Assembly: GCA_031082225.1 (NCBI GenBank)
Contig: JAVHLG010000034.1
Coordinates: forward strand, 1-40,470
From: Desulfovibrionaceae bacterium
Lineage (GTDB): Bacteria > Desulfobacterota > Desulfovibrionia > Desulfovibrionales > Desulfovibrionaceae
Length of the DNA: 40,470 bases
Direction of reading: 5' to 3'
Part shown: piece after piece, positions 40,054 to 40,470 of the stretch
Numbering within the stretch: position 1 is the first letter of the stretch
How the letters are laid out: each line of letters starts with the position of its first letter
Translations under genes and position numbers: made by a program
The notes under the pieces: generated by a model
Told to the model about the DNA's origin: nothing
Database searches by the model: none
Seen by the model: the letters and a program-made list of their open reading frames with translations, nothing else

Positions 40054-40470
40054 TCACAAGCCCGGGCAGACCCGGAGCGCAGGGGAGGCGGCCACGGCCG
40101 GATCGTGCGGACCGGCGAACCCTTCCGGCAGGCCGGACAACAGCGCGTTCCAGACCTGGCGCACCGCCGTTTCCAGGCCCTCCGGACGCCAGCCCGGGGG
40201 CCGGGTTTCCGGGGAAAAGGTGATGTGGGCCGTGTTGTCCGAGGGGTCCGGGCGATAGGTGAGAAACGCCTTGCGGGCCAAAACCCGCTCCACCACGGCC
40301 AGCACCCCGGACAGGGACACGGGGCGGCAGGAGGCCAGGATCACCGCCCCAGGCGACCCCCCGGCCTCCCCCATGCGGCGGGCCACGTAGCGGGCCACGT
40401 CGCCGGCGGTCACGTAGTCGCGCAGGGTGTCCGGCGCGCCGAAGATGGTGGTCACCCGGTAGCGGGCCCC
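40054..40470 (-). CDS. NAD-dependent epimerase/dehydratase, C-terminal part, continues from position 1
   Basis: C-terminal third of the extended SDR protein whose N-terminal part is at 1-625. Position 40416 equals position 1, so the non-redundant part here is 40054-40415 (362 bases); 625 plus 362 makes 987 bases, an exact 329 codons with the stop. The segment carries the substrate-domain residues DTLRDYVTAGDVARYVARR, the usual SDR element in which an Asp-Tyr/Phe-Val-x-V-x-D-V pattern follows the active site, and then SCRPVSLSGVLAVVERVLARK. A GTG-initiated frame within it is only the truncated view caused by linearisation. Taken alone this would look like a fragment; the circular join explains it. 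Confidence 0.8.
   Translation of the reverse strand, partial: GARYRVTTIFGAPDTLRDYVTAGDVARYVARRMGEAGGSPGAVILASCRPVSLSGVLAVVERVLARKAFLTYRPDPSDNTAHITFSPETRPPGWRPEGLETAVRQVWNALLSGLPEGFAGPHDPAVAASPALRVCPGL
40416..40470. repeat. 55-bp terminal direct repeat, right copy
   Basis: Identical to 1-55. See the left copy; the two represent the same locus of a circle of 40,415 bp. Confidence 0.95.

Noticed and set aside
1-40470. tRNA, rRNA or phage structural genes
   Set aside because: None could be recognised; there are no capsid, terminase, tail or integrase genes, so a prophage is not supported.

Overview
The window looks like a complete circular molecule rather than a random slice. Its first 55 bases (1-55) are repeated exactly as its last 55 bases (40416-40470). 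Joining the ends over this overlap gives a circle of 40,415 bp and restores one intact gene across the junction: a 328-residue NAD-dependent epimerase with correct frame, a dinucleotide-binding motif and a YxxxK motif. High GC, strong GCC/CTG/GTG codon preference and the gene families suggest a Desulfovibrionaceae-type sulfate-reducing bacterium; this is inference, since no rRNA or other marker gene is present. A plasmid or other small replicon is the simplest reading, but several genes (nadE, tatA, cheA/cheY/cheD) are of a chromosomal type, so the alternative of a mis-closed chromosomal segment stays open.

Layout. (1) 1-4.1 kb, minus strand: C-terminal-to-N-terminal end of the junction epimerase, a GtrB/DPM-like membrane glycosyltransferase, glutamine-dependent NAD synthetase and an EF-hand lipoprotein. 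(2) 4.2-8.0 kb: a maintenance module with a ParA ATPase, an overlapping winged-helix protein carrying two blocks of 12-bp (4-residue) coding repeats, a divergent serine recombinase, and a decayed partial copy of that recombinase followed by palindromes. (3) 8.2-10.9 kb, plus strand: cheA, cheY, cheD without a receptor. (4) 11.2-11.6 kb: a small secreted protein with a clear terminator. (5) 12.4-20.4 kb, plus strand: D-glycero-D-manno-heptose nucleotide synthesis (gmhA, fused hddC-gmhB, hddA), a sulfotransferase, an unknown protein, two glycosyltransferases and a repeat protein; about 14.3-19.1 kb is visibly AT-richer than the rest. (6) 20.7-23.5 kb, plus strand: a fused sulfurylase-like/APS kinase protein, tatA and a CysD/PAPS-reductase-like PP-loop protein. 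(7) 23.6-40.1 kb, minus strand, convergent with the former: a sulfotransferase, a RgpF-HAD protein and its COG5610-like companion, two CmcI-type proteins, a periplasmic adaptor, a polytopic GT39-like protein, a methyltransferase, an epimerase, a CDP-6-deoxysugar cassette (rfbF, rfbG, rfbC-like epimerase, C-methyltransferase), a GT2 transferase and the junction epimerase.

Taken together the element appears to encode a surface glycan with an activated heptose, a branched (C-methylated) 6-deoxysugar made from CDP-glucose, O-methyl groups and sulfate esters. The APS kinase would make PAPS for the two sulfotransferases, using APS that a sulfate reducer makes anyway. The most interesting points are the circular closure, the ParA/repeat-protein pair, an array of six 11-bp repeats beside an AT-rich stretch and a DnaA-box-like site (candidate origin), the sulfurylase domain that lacks its catalytic signature while the fused kinase is intact, and a low-complexity protein with 180-bp tandem repeats between short repeat domains that recur in a second protein of the cluster.
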